The notes: generated by a model not told the origin, from the sequence alone. DNA of 64,000 nt from Glossina fuscipes (GCF_014805625.2 NW_023998455.1:9303005-9367004); one strand, 5' to 3'; counted from the first letter of the stretch, positions 45,301 to 57,601 are shown. Translations and numbers: made by a program.

Positions 45301-48218
45301 CTATTGGTTATTGATAAATGAATATATACACACACTTTTTATAAACTTAGAACTGGGAGAAGCCGTTCTGAGTTCAGATGATTGCGAAAGCGAGTTTGAC
45401 CCAACAGCCAAGAAATGCATCTGTCCAAAAAATCACTTTTACGAAAAATCGCTGCGGGAATGCCGCAAACGTAAGTAATTTTCAGTGTTCCATTGTTTGA
45501 ATTGAAGCTTTATATCGTTTTCAAACTTCGTTTAGCTATACAAATTCATTTATCGTGCAGTTCAGACAGCCAGTGCAGTCCATTTGGAGATGCTTACTGC
45601 CATTTGGAGATACCACGACGTTGCACATGTGAGGAATACGCCGAGTATAATGCTCTCTTGCAGATGTGCATCTATAAAGGAACTGTTAACGTTAAATGCA
45701 ATACAGATGATGACTGTCCAACAAAGCATTCTTTTTGCTCAAATAATCTTTGCAAATGTAGACAGTATTACATAGAAAATGGACATGAGTGTAGTGCAGG
45801 TAACTTTCGACGTAGGCTGTTTATGTATTGCTGTTGCCTCTCATTGTTTTAAATTTTAGGGGTCGGCGCAGTTTGTGCAAAAAACGACGATTGTTTCACC
45901 CAAAACAGCGAGTGTACAAGCTCACATTCCAGCGACTACGAACAAAAGAACAAAATATGCCAGTGTCGCAAGGGTTTTGTCCATTTTAGGGACGAATGCT
46001 TGAGCGAAGGTTCGTCTAATGCGTAAATATTGCTTTTGGGAAAATTTTTAATATTTTATTTTCATTGTTTTGTTAGCCGAGGACATAGAGGCGGAATGCG
46101 TTGATTCGGAGCAATGCAAACTACTGGGAGCTAGTTGTAATAATGGCAGATGTTCTTGTACTTATCAGCAGCACTTCACAAATGGCTACTGCGAAACGAA
46201 AAAAGGTTTAGCTATTTACTAAAATTATTTAAAAGTCATATATGTATTTCTCAATTTAACTATTTCAGGAATAGGACAACATTGTTCGAGAGCTACTGAG
46301 TGTTACATTGAAAAAAATGCCAAAAATCTTGAATGCCGCAATTCTATTTGCCAATGTAGTTATGGTTTTCAGAGCGATGGGGCCAAGAAGGATTGTATAC
46401 GTGTGGTGCCCAGTAAGAAAAGTAAGCTCTCATATTTCCGCTATTTAAAACTTTATACTTTTTCATAGAACCTTAGTGCAGTCTCTCGAAATAGGTTTCT
46501 TAGGACACCCTACTAACCAAGACAAGATGAATATTGTGAATTAAAATTACAATTTAAAGACGAGTTAAGTCCTTTATATAAAGAAACTCTTTTTTTTTTA
46601 CGATTTAAAAGCGTTTTATCCATTTTATACTTTATACCGAAGGATATCATCTAATAGCTACATCCAGAGGACGTTTCAGACGCGTTATATATTCGGGATC
46701 AATACAAAGTTCTAAATAGAATTAAGCATGTCCGTTTGTCTGTCTGTCAGTTTGACCATCCGCGTAAAATCTGTAATAAGCATTTCCCTGATAACAAAAA
46801 TGGCGACATCGCCTTTAAGTCTGGCGAAAAGTTTGAAAACTCGTGCAGGTTGATACTAAAAGTAAGCGAAATCGATTAAAGAACATGCCATCTCAGCCTT
46901 CTTACTTTTTTGCTCCTTACTCATACGCCACAATAGACACAGTATTATAGACTATGGAAATTTAGTTTTGTTCCTTTTTTAATCTTAAGCCCCAGGCCCG
47001 TTTTGAGTTACTAGACATTGGAAGAGAAATTTCTAAGTCCTTGCCATCTAAGTTATCCCTTTTAAGAAAAGGAGATAAGCTTGAAATGGGCAAAGCAATC
47101 TTCCACATTTTATACTTTGTACCTTGTCTATTATGAACACAATATCGTAGGTTAATTTATTTCATCTATTAGCGTTAGCACATATGATTTTTCATTCCTT
47201 TTCCATATTTTTTCCATTTAAATGATTGACTCTGACTTGACTTCGTGATCGAAAGTAAGGTATAGCCACTGCATAACTCTTAACCCTGTCCAAAAGAATG
47301 TATTTACAGACTTTATACAATGGATTATGTTATGGAGACCTCGATGTCCTATATGTTTTAAAAAATCACCTCTCTTCACTCCACATAAACAAGTAATAGG
47401 ATATTCTTGAGTATAAATGTTTTCGCTCAGTAAGCTCGAGATATCTAATTTATTTTCCACTAACTATGGAAGTAGCGCCTTATAGAGTGAAATAAGTTTG
47501 TTAGCCATATCCGCGAAAATTAATATTTCAATATTTTTAGACAATTGTGTCCTTAACATCGATTATAGCATAGCACTGTGTTCATATCCGAGGTATGCTG
47601 ATACCGATCAGAAGGACCTGGAAAAGCATGGTGAGATAGACGCTGTAGATGGCTAACATAAACACGTGTGATGAAGGTTTAAGCCCACTGTATCCAAAAA
47701 CGGACGGACTAAATTATACTAAGTCTTAGACCTGTATGGAGCAGATGGCTAAAGCAACTTGAGTTTAATCTTAATTAAGGAATTACTTCTTCAAAGAAAA
47801 AGTCTAAGGTCATATTTTGTCAGCAGAATTATTTAATATAGGTTTCGTAAGGCCTCGTATAGAATCTTCGGCTTTGCGGTTGTAGGTGTAATAATAAATA
47901 CCACAGACAAAATGTCAAACGAAGCTGTTGTTGTTGTAATCAACTCATTCTATGTGTGTGGACATAACATATTCTCTTTCAAAAACATACCCTCTCTGAT
48001 TCAGTTTACGGATCTATGGGCGGGTATTCCACAGTCTTTTAAAGCTAAGATAACATTATATATTTAAAGGTATTTCCGTCCTCTAGTCTAGTCTATTTAT
48101 AAAAACTCTCTTTACAGATTCTTCCGGGAAGCCAAGTGCACTTAAAGTTGTCACGTTCCTTTTAATAGGCTCGGCGTTTTTAGTCACCAGTGCTGCCATT
48201 AAACAGGCGTATTATTAA
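42330..48218 (+). CDS. Cysteine-rich EB/EGF-like multidomain surface protein with C-terminal membrane segment
   Basis: Eleven exons: 42330-42390, 43434-43649, 44010-44222, 44293-44673, 44736-44861, 45351-45470, 45536-45799, 45860-46009, 46077-46205, 46269-46421, 48118-48218. They join to 637 residues, and every intron is phase 1. Exon 1 is a signal peptide (MLERSAYCLVVLTFTIRIHS). Exons 2, 3 and 5-10 encode repeated six-to-eight-cysteine modules of EB/EGF type (for example DDDCPTKHSFCSNNLCKCRQ and DEQCK-like SEQCKLLGASCNNGRCSC). Exon 4 adds a Ser/Asp/Glu-rich, mostly cysteine-free spacer (about residues 190-290). The last exon has a hydrophobic segment (VVTFLLIGSAFLVTSAAI) and a five-residue tail, so the product is a type I membrane or possibly GPI-linked protein facing outward. 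Intron 2 appears to use a GC donor. Polyadenylation signals are at 48402 and 48465. Function unknown. Confidence 0.85.
43650..43655 (+). other. Apparent GC-AG intron donor (GCAAGT) in the EB gene
   Basis: Exon 2 ends CAAGTCAG|GCAAGT. Using this GC donor keeps phase 1 and the cysteine pattern into exon 3. The nearby GT (CAA|GTCAGG) would shift the frame and lose the GVCSC start of exon 3. GC donors with a strong AG|GCAAGT context are a known minor class. Confidence 0.6.
43690..43935 (-). repeat. Minisatellite in EB gene intron 2 (same family as 5.4 kb)
   Basis: Five or more degenerate units contain CTCAGATGTGACCAAATTC spaced by about 30-45 bp. The reverse complement matches the 5350-5460 core (GAATTTGGTAACATCTGAG). 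Confidence 0.75.
46422..48117 (+). other. EB gene intron 10, no gene inside
   Basis: Around 46680-46880 is a stretch with TCCGTTTGTCTGTCTGTCAG that resembles the edges of common dipteran foldback repeats, but without a matching second arm. The minus-strand ORF at 47218-47460 has no features. No cysteine-rich exon was found in this long last intron. Confidence 0.4.
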
Positions 48219-48401
48219 AACCAACTTAGTTTGCGAGAGCCGTTAGGCCTCGCCTTGCGCCGCAAAACTTCGCAAACGTAACTACAACACACTTACTAAA
48301 TCGATTAAAAAAAAAATACCCAGATTTAAACAAAAGCTTTGTGAATCCTTAAGTAAATATTTAAGCTAAGCTATTGTCAAAACAACAAATTACATAATTG
48401 A

Positions 48402-48407
48402 AATAAA
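48402..48407 (+). terminator. EB gene polyadenylation signal AATAAA
   Basis: First canonical hexamer 184 bp after the stop; a second one is at 48465. From here to 49702 only unremarkable ORFs occur (48518-48745 and 48994-49206, plus). Confidence 0.5.
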
Positions 48408-49702
48408 AAACAATGCGCTTTTACAAGCACATTGTAACGTTTTATATGTTAAGAGTTATTTGGAAATAAAACATTTAAAACATAAATTCTTAATTGGAAA
48501 AATTTTAACGGTTCTATATGTACCGAGGTATAGGTATGATGTACGCTCCTAAGAGCGCTTACAACGTTTCATGGCATATGCAAAATATAATTGAAGTGCT
48601 ATACCAAGGCAAAGACTATTTACCATCTCGTTCTATAATCGTCAATATCGCTAAAATAGAACCATATCTCCTAGACTATATTTATGTTTCTTGCTACAAT
48701 ATGTTTCGTGCATTTTATATTTCGCTATGTTGCAAAGCGTTATAATCAATTCAACATCAAAACCCTATGAAACATTTTTAAACTGTCTTAAATATTATTA
48801 AACAGTCTTAAACACTTCTAAACAATTCAAAAGAGTAGCGGAATTCGACATCAAAACCACACCCCTCACACAAAACCAAACCCGAAAATTTAAAGAATGA
48901 AATGTGAAAAAATCGATTTATAAACTAAGACGACAGCGCTTACTTGACCTTAGGAAATCTAGCCTGGCTTTTCATATATAGATTTCAATATGTATGATTC
49001 ATAATTTAAACAAAGTCGAGCAACAATTGTCTAAAAAATTGTCCCTTATTTCTAGAATAAACAATAATATGTGCGGAAGGAGACTTGGGCCATCGATTAT
49101 GTTAAAATTTAGGTTTTACGTAAGTCATACCGATGACCTCGTTCTGTCACTTCAAGAATATCAAATTCCACTGAAGGGTGGGATCTGTCCCATTTCCTCA
49201 GAGTAACGATTAATGCTTCATATATAAACCGTGCAACATCGAACATCGCGGGATGAAGCTTCTATATGCATGCATAATATAACATAATAACACAAAATAA
49301 TTTTCACAAACAAAACAATCTCCGGACTTTTGGAAACTATGGGAAAAATTTAAAAGATGAGTATTCTCGGCTGTGTCATTGAGAATCTTTAATCTTCTTT
49401 TATTACTAGGGTTTCTTTTTGACGGGAAGCACATTCAGGTGGTACATTTCCAGAAAATATTTCCGAAAAAGGCACAGATTTTAATTTCCCATAACTATTG
49501 TTTCTATTATTAAGTAAATGTTTTAAAATACAATAAAATTTTATGCGTAAAAAATTAGAAGTAAATTGCACAAGAAAGAACAACTTATTGTTTGTCGACC
49601 ATTTTTCGAAAAGTTTTGGTTATTACTATTAAAATTCGTTTAGAAGAATATATGCTTTACCGCCTGTTAAAAATTTAGAGAAATTCTAAAGGGCTCAATA
49701 GT

Positions 49703-51702
49703 AAATTAGGAATTTTAAACAACTCGCAGGATCGCGGAATGATTTATCGATTTTACCCATGCAAGTTTTTATCAATATTCAATGATGGCAGCAAGCTTGT
49801 GATGCAGTAATTCTGTGATACCATTTATTTTATTGTACGTTGTTCTAAGCTCTGAAATTAAATTGCTTACTCCACATAAAGCTGCGCTTATCCAACACAA
49901 ATTTTTTCGAATTATTCAAATTATGAAATTACATTTATTAATTTCAATTTTTATTAAGAGATCTTCGTTTCTTTGTGAAAGTTGAAGAAATTGAAGGAAC
50001 AGATGTAGGTAAACGCAAAGTTAGTATTGATGACCGTGACTTGGGCAATGCGTGAACTAATTGAGAGTATTTTACAATCTTGGAAGAAGGCATGTTTAGT
50101 TCCTGTGATGAAATCTTAGCATCGACTTGGTAGTTCGATTCTAACAACAAAGCCAAAACGATAAAATGGCACAAAGCCTTCTCAGTGGAAAACGCAGAAC
50201 GGCAGCCACTAAAAATAAATATATAATACAAAATATATGATATTTGTAAAGTATAAGAGTGGCAAATTTAGTGCATATATACCTATATCTGCTCGGATCC
50301 GCAAAACGTTCACGTACTATATTTTCCACTTTTTCTGATATTTCAGAAAGCTCTACTTTTTTGAGTGATCTCGTCTTGGATTTGATGAGATTAAATAAAC
50401 AATCCATATACAGTATTATTTTTATTTGTGAAAAAATGTCTGCATTAGGAACACCTTCTTGCAAACCAGAAATTTTACTTAATAAGTATTCGGATTTTAT
50501 ACTGAAATGTAAGAAGATTCGTAAAATATATATACAAAAGTGCAACAGTATCTTTGTAAAAACATACAATATTAGTCGTTCCAGGAGCGATGTAATATAT
50601 TTAAGCTTCATTGGCACTAAAAGATCTTCTTGTAAAGTGAAAATATCTACGTTTTCGAATCTGGTTTGTGAAATTAACTGTTAAATGTTCTTCAAATTCT
50701 CTAAGTGTGAAAATTAAAATTGCCGAGAATCTCTTTCGTACTGAAGTGTTTTTTAAGTTCAAACACCTTATTTAAGTAATAGCATATTACTCATACTTTG
50801 ACTTCTTTTGTTATTATGAATGCATCGTAAGTCATCGAGCCGTTTTAACTGCTTGGTTTGGAACATAATAATTTAATATAATGCTACAATGCCATAATCT
50901 TGCAAGGAGTGCGATAGCAGATAAGAACTGAAATGTGCTCATTCGATATAAATTAAAAACCCCTTCCAACAATGCAATGCAAAGCTGCTGATTGTGTAAT
51001 AAATGGTTTGAAAAGTACCGCACCAATTCTGTTAAAAAATAACATTAGATTGAAATGCTTTAGATATAGTTATTGTCCTGTCCAATGAGAATACGGACGT
51101 CTAAATATGAATTATGCGTTGGTGTCGGAATGAAAAATTGCGAAATTAATTCGGAAATTTTTGTATTGGAATTATATTTTAATCGATTATTATTTAGCAT
51201 CTTATTATCAATTTGATCCTTTTCTAATTTTTTTCTTTTACTTTTATAAAATAATCGAGAATATATAAAAATGAAATATGTGATTGAACAATGAAATTTT
51301 CTTTTTTTGACGCTATGGATAGTTATCAAAAATAGAAAGATATAAAAAAGGTGCAAATAAATACGGAAGTGAAAGGAAGTCAGCTAATCACTCTCATCAC
51401 TTTAACATTGAGATCGTTAAGGAATTTTTATCACTTTGAGGAAGTTGTTGAAAGCAACTCTGTGCTGCCTCTATTCTCAACACAGGATACTGTTTTTTTA
51501 AACCATGTAAAGGAAAAAACAAGCTAACGGTTTTTAGCGGAAAATCAAAGCCATTTTACAAGTGCAAAAGAAAAATTTGCAAAGAAAATATAAAAGAAAG
51601 AAGTTTGACGAAAATTATGTGAAAAATTATTGGTTTTTATGAAACAATGAATTCGTGTCAAAGTAAACATGAGAGTTTCTCGATCTGGGACTGTTGGTTT
51701 AG
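49703..51702 (-). pseudogene. Inverted partial duplicate of POLR1E (exons 4-6 with introns)
   Basis: The minus strand repeats the 3' half of POLR1E. Exon 4 equivalent is 50568-50660, exon 5 equivalent 50283-50501 and exon 6 equivalent 49944-50208. Introns 4 and 5 are retained, so it arose by DNA duplication, not retrotransposition. The frames remain open; visible changes in exon 6 include Leu to Ser (KISSQELN) and Thr to Asn (RSLNKN). Exons 1-3 are absent, so no complete protein can be made from this locus. About 300 bp at 51334-51640 are present only in this copy. It lies downstream of the EB gene, 22 kb from the source arm and in the opposite orientation. Confidence 0.92.
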
Positions 51703-51996
51703 TTCTTTTGCAAAGCGATATCTGTCCTACGCAAATACATTTCAAGCGCTAGAACTTCCTCACTTTCATTCATTCCTATTTTGCACTACAAAAAATTGTT
51801 AATGTCTTTTAATTTGTATAAAAATACCTTCAAATGCCTGCAATCAATTTTTTCTATCTGTCGATCGCCCCGACAAATATCTGAATAAGAACTCTTCGAA
51901 AATACTACAACGGTATTGAACTTAAGAATATATTGTCGATTCTTTACCTTCCATTTCTCATCTCGTGGACCTGTCTGTGGACAGACTATATATAAT

Positions 51997-52396
51997 TTTA
52001 TACCCCACACCACTTGGAGTATAGGTTATATTATATTTGTGTGGAGGTATGCAACACGCAGAAGCGGTTAAGATCGCCCCATTTTTTATTATACCGTTTG
52101 ATTAAGAATCATTTTCTAAATTGATCTACGCCAACGACGTTCTCAACATAGGGCGTTATATGGGGAATGATCAAGACAACTTACTAAACCCAGTTTCATC
52201 AATGCATCTCAAAAATTGCGACTTGTAACTTGAACACAAATCTACATGAGCAGACTTAAGACGGACAGATAGGCTTAGATCAATACAGATTATAATTCTG
52301 AATCGATGGTATAATAAAATGTGGGCCTACCTTAACCGCTTCTGGGCGATGGATACGCCCGCACTAACTTAATATACCTTGTGCCATAAGTGGTGT
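51997..52396. mobile_element. Foldback-like element, short copy 2
   Basis: The left end TTTTATACCCCACACCACTT is mirrored at the right end by CATAAGTGGTGTA. Inner arms pair as well: GGTTAAGATCGCCCCATTTT against ACCTTAACCGCTTCTG, and ATTATACCGTTTGATT against AATCGATGGTATAAT. It is the same family as 31164-32408 but with almost no interior. The last few bases of the right arm are cut by the adjoining LINE tail. Confidence 0.8.
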
Positions 52397-52398
52397 AT

Positions 52399-52429
<31 letters not shown>

Positions 52430-55040
52430 TTTTATTCCACTTATACTAGAAACTCAACTAAACAAATAGCAGTCGAGTTCAATAGGCTCTTAATGCAAAA
52501 CTAATATTAATTAACAATAAAATTGAGTATAAGCATAATAAAACAAATAAGAAGAAAAAAAAAAGAAAAAGAAAAAAGAAAAAAAAAGCATGTACACTAT
52601 CAGCATAGGAGCACACTTACAACCGGTACAGGATCAAATTGCAAATGAACCCCTAAGCCATCGCAAACATGCATAAGCCTGGCAACCGATAATAAATTGA
52701 CAATAATTCACTTTCGAAACGTAACGACTTTTTAAGGATAAAAGCTAGTTTAAATACGACATAGGTAATCGCGCGTATTAAGCAATGTTGCTTTAATGGA
52801 CTTTAAAGAGTCCGATAACGAGAATAAGTGGTAGACGTCATTTAGGTTCTTGCAAACGACTCTGAGCGGATTGAACAGCTCATAATTAAATTTACACTGA
52901 TTAAGCTTTACCAAGATAAAGTGCCTAGAGAAGCGGTTAGGGACATTGAAGCTTACTTCACCAAGTAATGAAGGCGAGTCAATAGCACCATTTATTACTT
53001 TAATTAGAAAGGAAACGCCAAGAACAAATCTACGTTTCTCAAGAGACGGTAGGGACAGCAGAAGCAACCTATTTTCATACGGAGGAAGAGAGGCAATCGG
53101 ATCCCAACCCAAATTTCTAAGGGCAAACAGCAAGAATTGCTTTTGAACTGATTCAATTGAATCTACGTAGCACCTATATGAAGGAGACCACACAACTGAG
53201 GCATACTCGAGTATGGGTCTAACCAAACACATGTACAGCCTTTTCGTAATGTAGGGATCATCAAGCTCTTTGGACCACCTTTTTATAAAACCAAGCGCGG
53301 ACCTAGCTTTGCTAATCGAGAGCTCAATATGCAAGTTAAAACGTAACCTATGGTCAAATAGGACGCCTAAATCCGTAATCGAATCGACGTCCTCCAACTT
53401 ATGCGAATCTATGAAATACTGAGTAATGAATGACTTTCTTCTTGAGAATGAAAGCTTCTTACATTTACTCAGATTTAGTTGCAGGAGATTCAAAGAGCAC
53501 CATGCAACAAAATTATCTAAATCACCTTGAAGCTGATGTGATTGCGATTCAACAGAGAAGGAAGAAAACAGTTTCACATCATCAGCATACATTAAGATCT
53601 GGCTGGAATTAACCACCGATGGGAGATCGTTAATGTATAAACTAAATAAAATGGGACCCAAGTGACTTCCTTGAGGTACGCCAGACGTAACGGGGAATTC
53701 ATCCGAGCTAATGAAGTTAAACAAAACTCTGAAGGATCTATTGTGCAGATAAGAGCTTATCCATTTCACTAAGTAGGGTGGGAAACCAGAGGCTTGGAGT
53801 TTAAAGATAAGTAGTCTATGGTTAACCAAATCAAATGCTTTGCTTAAATCAGTGTAAATAACATCTGTGCGAGAGCCACTAGAAAAAGCCTTGAAAACAT
53901 GACAGGTAAACTCTAACAAGTTGGTGACTGTAGATCGCCCTTTCCGAAAGCCGTGCTGGTGCGGAGAAATATACGAATTAATGGCAAAGGCTAAATGCTG
54001 AGTCACAATACGCTCGAACAACTTGGGCAAGACACTCAACTTGGCTATGCCTCTGTAGTTCTCAACAAATTGTCTACTTCCACTCTTGTGGATAGGAATA
54101 AGGAAACTACTCTTCCAACATGAAGGGAAAACACCTGAACACAAGGACATGTTAAAAATCTTTGAGATCACACCACACAACTCGACAGCGCAAGATTTAA
54201 GTACACATGATGGAATTCCATCAGGTCCAGGCGAACAACTGTATTTTAGAGAACTTAACCCTTTGAAAACATCATCTTCCGAAATAACCAAGTTAGGTAT
54301 TGAAACCGAGTTAGTTATAGGATATGGGTAGTTTCCTGATAACTCAAATTTAGCAATCGAAAAGTTTCGTCGGAAATACTCAGCAAATAGATTTGAGATT
54401 TCAAAATCATCCGAGGAACCAGAGCCATTAAAAGAAACATGAGAGGGATATGTGGAAATTTTTCTTTTAGAGTTAACAAATTTAAAGAAGAATTTTGGAT
54501 TAGCAAACAGAGAGGATTTAATGAACTGAAGGTATCTGCAGTAATAATGATGGTTGAGGGAGTTAAATCTATGCCTCGCCACCGAGTAAGCGACATAGTC
54601 GAGCGCAGAGCCACTTTTCGAATATTTTTTGAATAGCGAGTTTTTTCTATTCTTGTGATATTTAATTGTCTTATTAAACCACGGGGGACATCTGCTTCGA
54701 GGTCGACAATGCTTGATCGGAACAGATGCAGCAATAGCTAGATTTAATGTATTGTAGAACGATGGCATTAAGTTTTCAATACTACCGGTTGAGAAATCAA
54801 GCGTCAGATGTGAAAGACGATGTTTTAGTAATACAATATTGATTTTATGAAAATCATAATAATTATTTAAACAAGTTTGAGTTGGCACATTAAGGCATTC
54901 CAACAAACCATCATTAATATGATGAAAGGAAATGCATATTGATGGATGATAAGGATCCTCAGGTAAACTAAAAGGTAGGGTATAAAGACGAATGTATGTG
55001 AAAATTGACAAAACACTATGTAAATTGTGCTCATAGATTA
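52397..55040 (-). mobile_element. 5'-truncated non-LTR retrotransposon (LINE) with simple-repeat 3' tail
   Basis: On the minus strand an RT-coding region is followed by about 350 bp of 3' UTR and ends in a (TAAA)n tail, seen as (TTTA)n at 52398-52434 on the plus strand. The endonuclease domain is missing apart from a possible last few residues (DPYHPSICI). The 5' limit near 55040 is set by the loss of open frame, so it is approximate. It abuts the right edge of the foldback element, so that element was the insertion target or vice versa. Confidence 0.88.
52750..55011 (-). CDS. LINE reverse transcriptase, intact frame
   Basis: A 753-codon uninterrupted frame with the RT landmarks in order: SSLKYSCSPGPDGIPSCVLK, the fingers/palm GFRKGRSTVTNLLEF, the first catalytic Asp in VIYTDLSKAFDLVNHRLL, SGVPQGSHLGPILFSLYIND, and the YADD box MYADDVKLFSSF. 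After the palm come thumb-like and C-terminal regions (SFSRRKSFITQ, LGVLFDHRLRFN, KRLYMCLVRPILEYASVVW). There is no RNase H or protease/integrase, so it is a non-LTR element, most like the insect jockey/CR1 group; the clade is not certain. The lack of stops over 2.26 kb suggests a fairly recent insertion, although its 5' truncation makes it non-autonomous. Confidence 0.92.
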   Translation of the reverse strand: MSIFTYIRLYTLPFSLPEDPYHPSICISFHHINDGLLECLNVPTQTCLNNYYDFHKINIVLLKHRLSHLTLDFSTGSIENLMPSFYNTLNLAIAASVPIKHCRPRSRCPPWFNKTIKYHKNRKNSLFKKYSKSGSALDYVAYSVARHRFNSLNHHYYCRYLQFIKSSLFANPKFFFKFVNSKRKISTYPSHVSFNGSGSSDDFEISNLFAEYFRRNFSIAKFELSGNYPYPITNSVSIPNLVISEDDVFKGLSSLKYSCSPGPDGIPSCVLKSCAVELCGVISKIFNMSLCSGVFPSCWKSSFLIPIHKSGSRQFVENYRGIAKLSVLPKLFERIVTQHLAFAINSYISPHQHGFRKGRSTVTNLLEFTCHVFKAFSSGSRTDVIYTDLSKAFDLVNHRLLIFKLQASGFPPYLVKWISSYLHNRSFRVLFNFISSDEFPVTSGVPQGSHLGPILFSLYINDLPSVVNSSQILMYADDVKLFSSFSVESQSHQLQGDLDNFVAWCSLNLLQLNLSKCKKLSFSRRKSFITQYFIDSHKLEDVDSITDLGVLFDHRLRFNLHIELSISKARSALGFIKRWSKELDDPYITKRLYMCLVRPILEYASVVWSPSYRCYVDSIESVQKQFLLFALRNLGWDPIASLPPYENRLLLLSLPSLEKRRFVLGVSFLIKVINGAIDSPSLLGEVSFNVPNRFSRHFILVKLNQCKFNYELFNPLRVVCKNLNDVYHLFSLSDSLKSIKATLLNTRDYLCRI

Positions 55041-57264
55041 TAGGCGGCGGTCATCAAAGGTTAGTTGCAAAGAAAATATAACTTGTTAGTTGTTGTAAAG
55101 CTTGATAAGAAATGATTTACCAACATGCTCGACTAGAGCTGTTCTTGTCATTACACATAGCACGGAATGTCATTTTGCATTATACTGTTGCTAATTAAAA
55201 ATTGTTAAATGCCAAATGATGAAGCGAAAGTGCATGGTTCGGCGTTGTAGGAAATTAGTATATATATATACCTTCTAATTAACGCTATATTCGCCCGTCT
55301 TTCAGGCAAAGTGGGTATAAAAAAGTCGATACTTTAAACTGTGCAATGATTCTTCCATTATTCTGGGTGTGTGAAGCGTGTTATTTTACAAGTCCATATT
55401 CTTACATGTCATGTTATCTTAATCGAACATAAGTTTATTGTGCTTTGCTCATAATTTCAATTTTATGCGTTGCTTACCAAACTTGATAAGCATAGCTGTA
55501 ATATAATTTCGTGGTAAACGTATAATAATCTTAAATATATAAATACAGAAAGATTTGACTTCAAAACACAGTTGTGAATCAAGCATACAGATTGGCGAGG
55601 CTATCTTCAATTCGCTCTAATCAAAAACATTACTATTATCGTGCCATGTTTTATTTGAAAAATGATTTAATAGTTAATGTTCACAACCGCAAATGTAGCC
55701 CGATAGACCGTTGATATACGGGTAGGCTATACTGATGATGCAAAATATAACCGAACATCTGCGGATGTTAGATGATAATTGTGGTGGCCTTCTGACAAAT
55801 AATTGCAACAAATAAGTCGAATAAATTGCAGGTTAGAAAACCTTATGTAGACTAGATCTATATGTGTTTTATTTTGTTTTCAGTTGAACGATCTATGACA
55901 TTCTCAGTTACTATAAAATTGAGTTCATAGTTTTTACGGTTGATTGTCATGATTTTTGTTTCAGTTTCAGAACATAGTAATAGTCACCGATTTCCGATTG
56001 ACGGTGAGCAAAAAACGAGTTGTGTGAATATAATCACATAGCATATACTGACCTTACCTTCTTTTCGATTAAAGTTGTCAACGAGGGTTAGAGGTATATA
56101 TAATAGCAAATGCCCGCAATAAGGAGAATTATTGGTTTAATTAACATTAACAAGTAAAAGTGTTATGTTCGGTTATAGCAGAATATTCTCTACACGCTAT
56201 CAAAAAAAATAAGATATCTTTCAGGATTATCCACAGAATTTAGGCGCAAATTATATCCATATGATACAGGTATTTTCATGTATATGACACGCACATATAC
56301 ATGGACGGGCGGACGGACGTGCTTAAATGCTGATCAAGCGTATACATAACTTATAAAATCGCTCATGATTACCTTTGGATATTGCAATCATTTTGAGAAA
56401 AATGAAGTTATCAGTGCGTTTAAAGATTTACTTATTTTACGTCTAGAGCAATACATATATTAACCGTTTAGAAATATACGAACTCGCGGTAACGAATTGT
56501 AAACCGAATTGTATCCCAAAAGAACGAATGTGATTTCAGATATTTTCTTACTGTTCACCTTTGCTAAAATTGGGTCCATCCATATTTGATAATAATCTAC
56601 TGCTTGCCTCTTTTCTGGATATTCCTCGACATTTCAGAATTCTAAATGTTCAAGTCATTATTACCATATAAATACAGTTTGTAAGCAACTTGCAATATTA
56701 CAAACAAAAATTAGTATACGACGTCTGAGGTAGGATGAAATTTTCTTCTACCTTTCAATTATATATATGAAGGTAGGGATGGGAATTAAAAAATTCGACC
56801 CAAGCCAAGCATAACTTCATTCTTACTTACGCATTGTGTATAACACATATCAAAACCACACGTCCTTTATAGAAGTCGAAGCTCTTACGGAGCACAAACA
56901 ATTGCATAAACTTGTAAGAAAAATATTCGAAACTTAAGTAAGTAGGTGCACGCTAACAAAATTAAAACTTTCACGAAATGCCTACATACATGAGGTGTAA
57001 GCACTTTTATAAATATATGCGCACAAGTATAATGCAAATATAATATTTAGGAGGCCTGCATGCAGGCAGGATGTGAATGTAGACATGAATACAATATAAA
57101 TGTATGCACGCATTTGAATATATGAGCATGTATGAACTATTAGGCGCTTTGATTTTTCTTGTTAATGTTTCTTCTCCTTTTTATTTATTTATTTATTTTT
57201 TTTTTTTTTGTTTCATTCATTATATCATTCTTTTCACTTCGGGTCAATTTGGTTGGTTTGTTAG
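55041..57264. other. Intergenic, no gene supported
   Basis: Mostly AT-rich sequence. A stretch near 56270-56340 with GGACGGGCGGACGGACG resembles edges of common fly repeats. The motif GTGGGTATAAAA at 55310-55321 looks like the missing end of the foldback element that borders the LINE, but this link is speculative. Confidence 0.4.
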
Positions 57265-57356
57265 CATTTGTCATTGGTTTCCTTTATATGATGTATGCAT
57301 GTTGTATGCCTAAAAAATTTGGAGGTTACACCAAAAAGAAGGCTACTGCTCCTTGA
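57265..57356 (+). CDS. Orphan terminal exon of a small membrane protein
   Basis: A very long pyrimidine tract (57170-57240) leads to TTGTTAG at 57258-57264. From there the frame reads AFVIGFLYMMYACCMPKKFG and then GYTKKKATAP to TGA. A hydrophobic segment followed by a Lys-rich cytosolic-type tail suggests the end of a small single-pass or hairpin membrane protein. No first exon was found upstream. The family was not recognised. It ends 245 bp before the second EB gene. Confidence 0.35.
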
Positions 57357-57601
57357 GAAAAGTGAGTGTCCGCGCATAAGAAAAAGTAAAAAATAAACTT
57401 AAGCCTTATTCACGCTAAAAGACCGTTTATTTGCAAGTAAAGCGTTAAAGCAACAAGGTTAAACGTGCCCTCAAATGTATAATATTTAGAGCAATACAAT
57501 ATACGATAATCGTTTAGTTGAACTTTTAAGCGGTTCTTTGTGGAAGTGCAAAAATCAAACACTATTTGTTTTATTATACAGTTTACATAAATTATTTAAA
57601 A

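Noticed and set aside
54086..54734. Plus-strand and other-frame ORFs over the LINE
   Set aside because: Shadows of the long RT frame on the minus strand.
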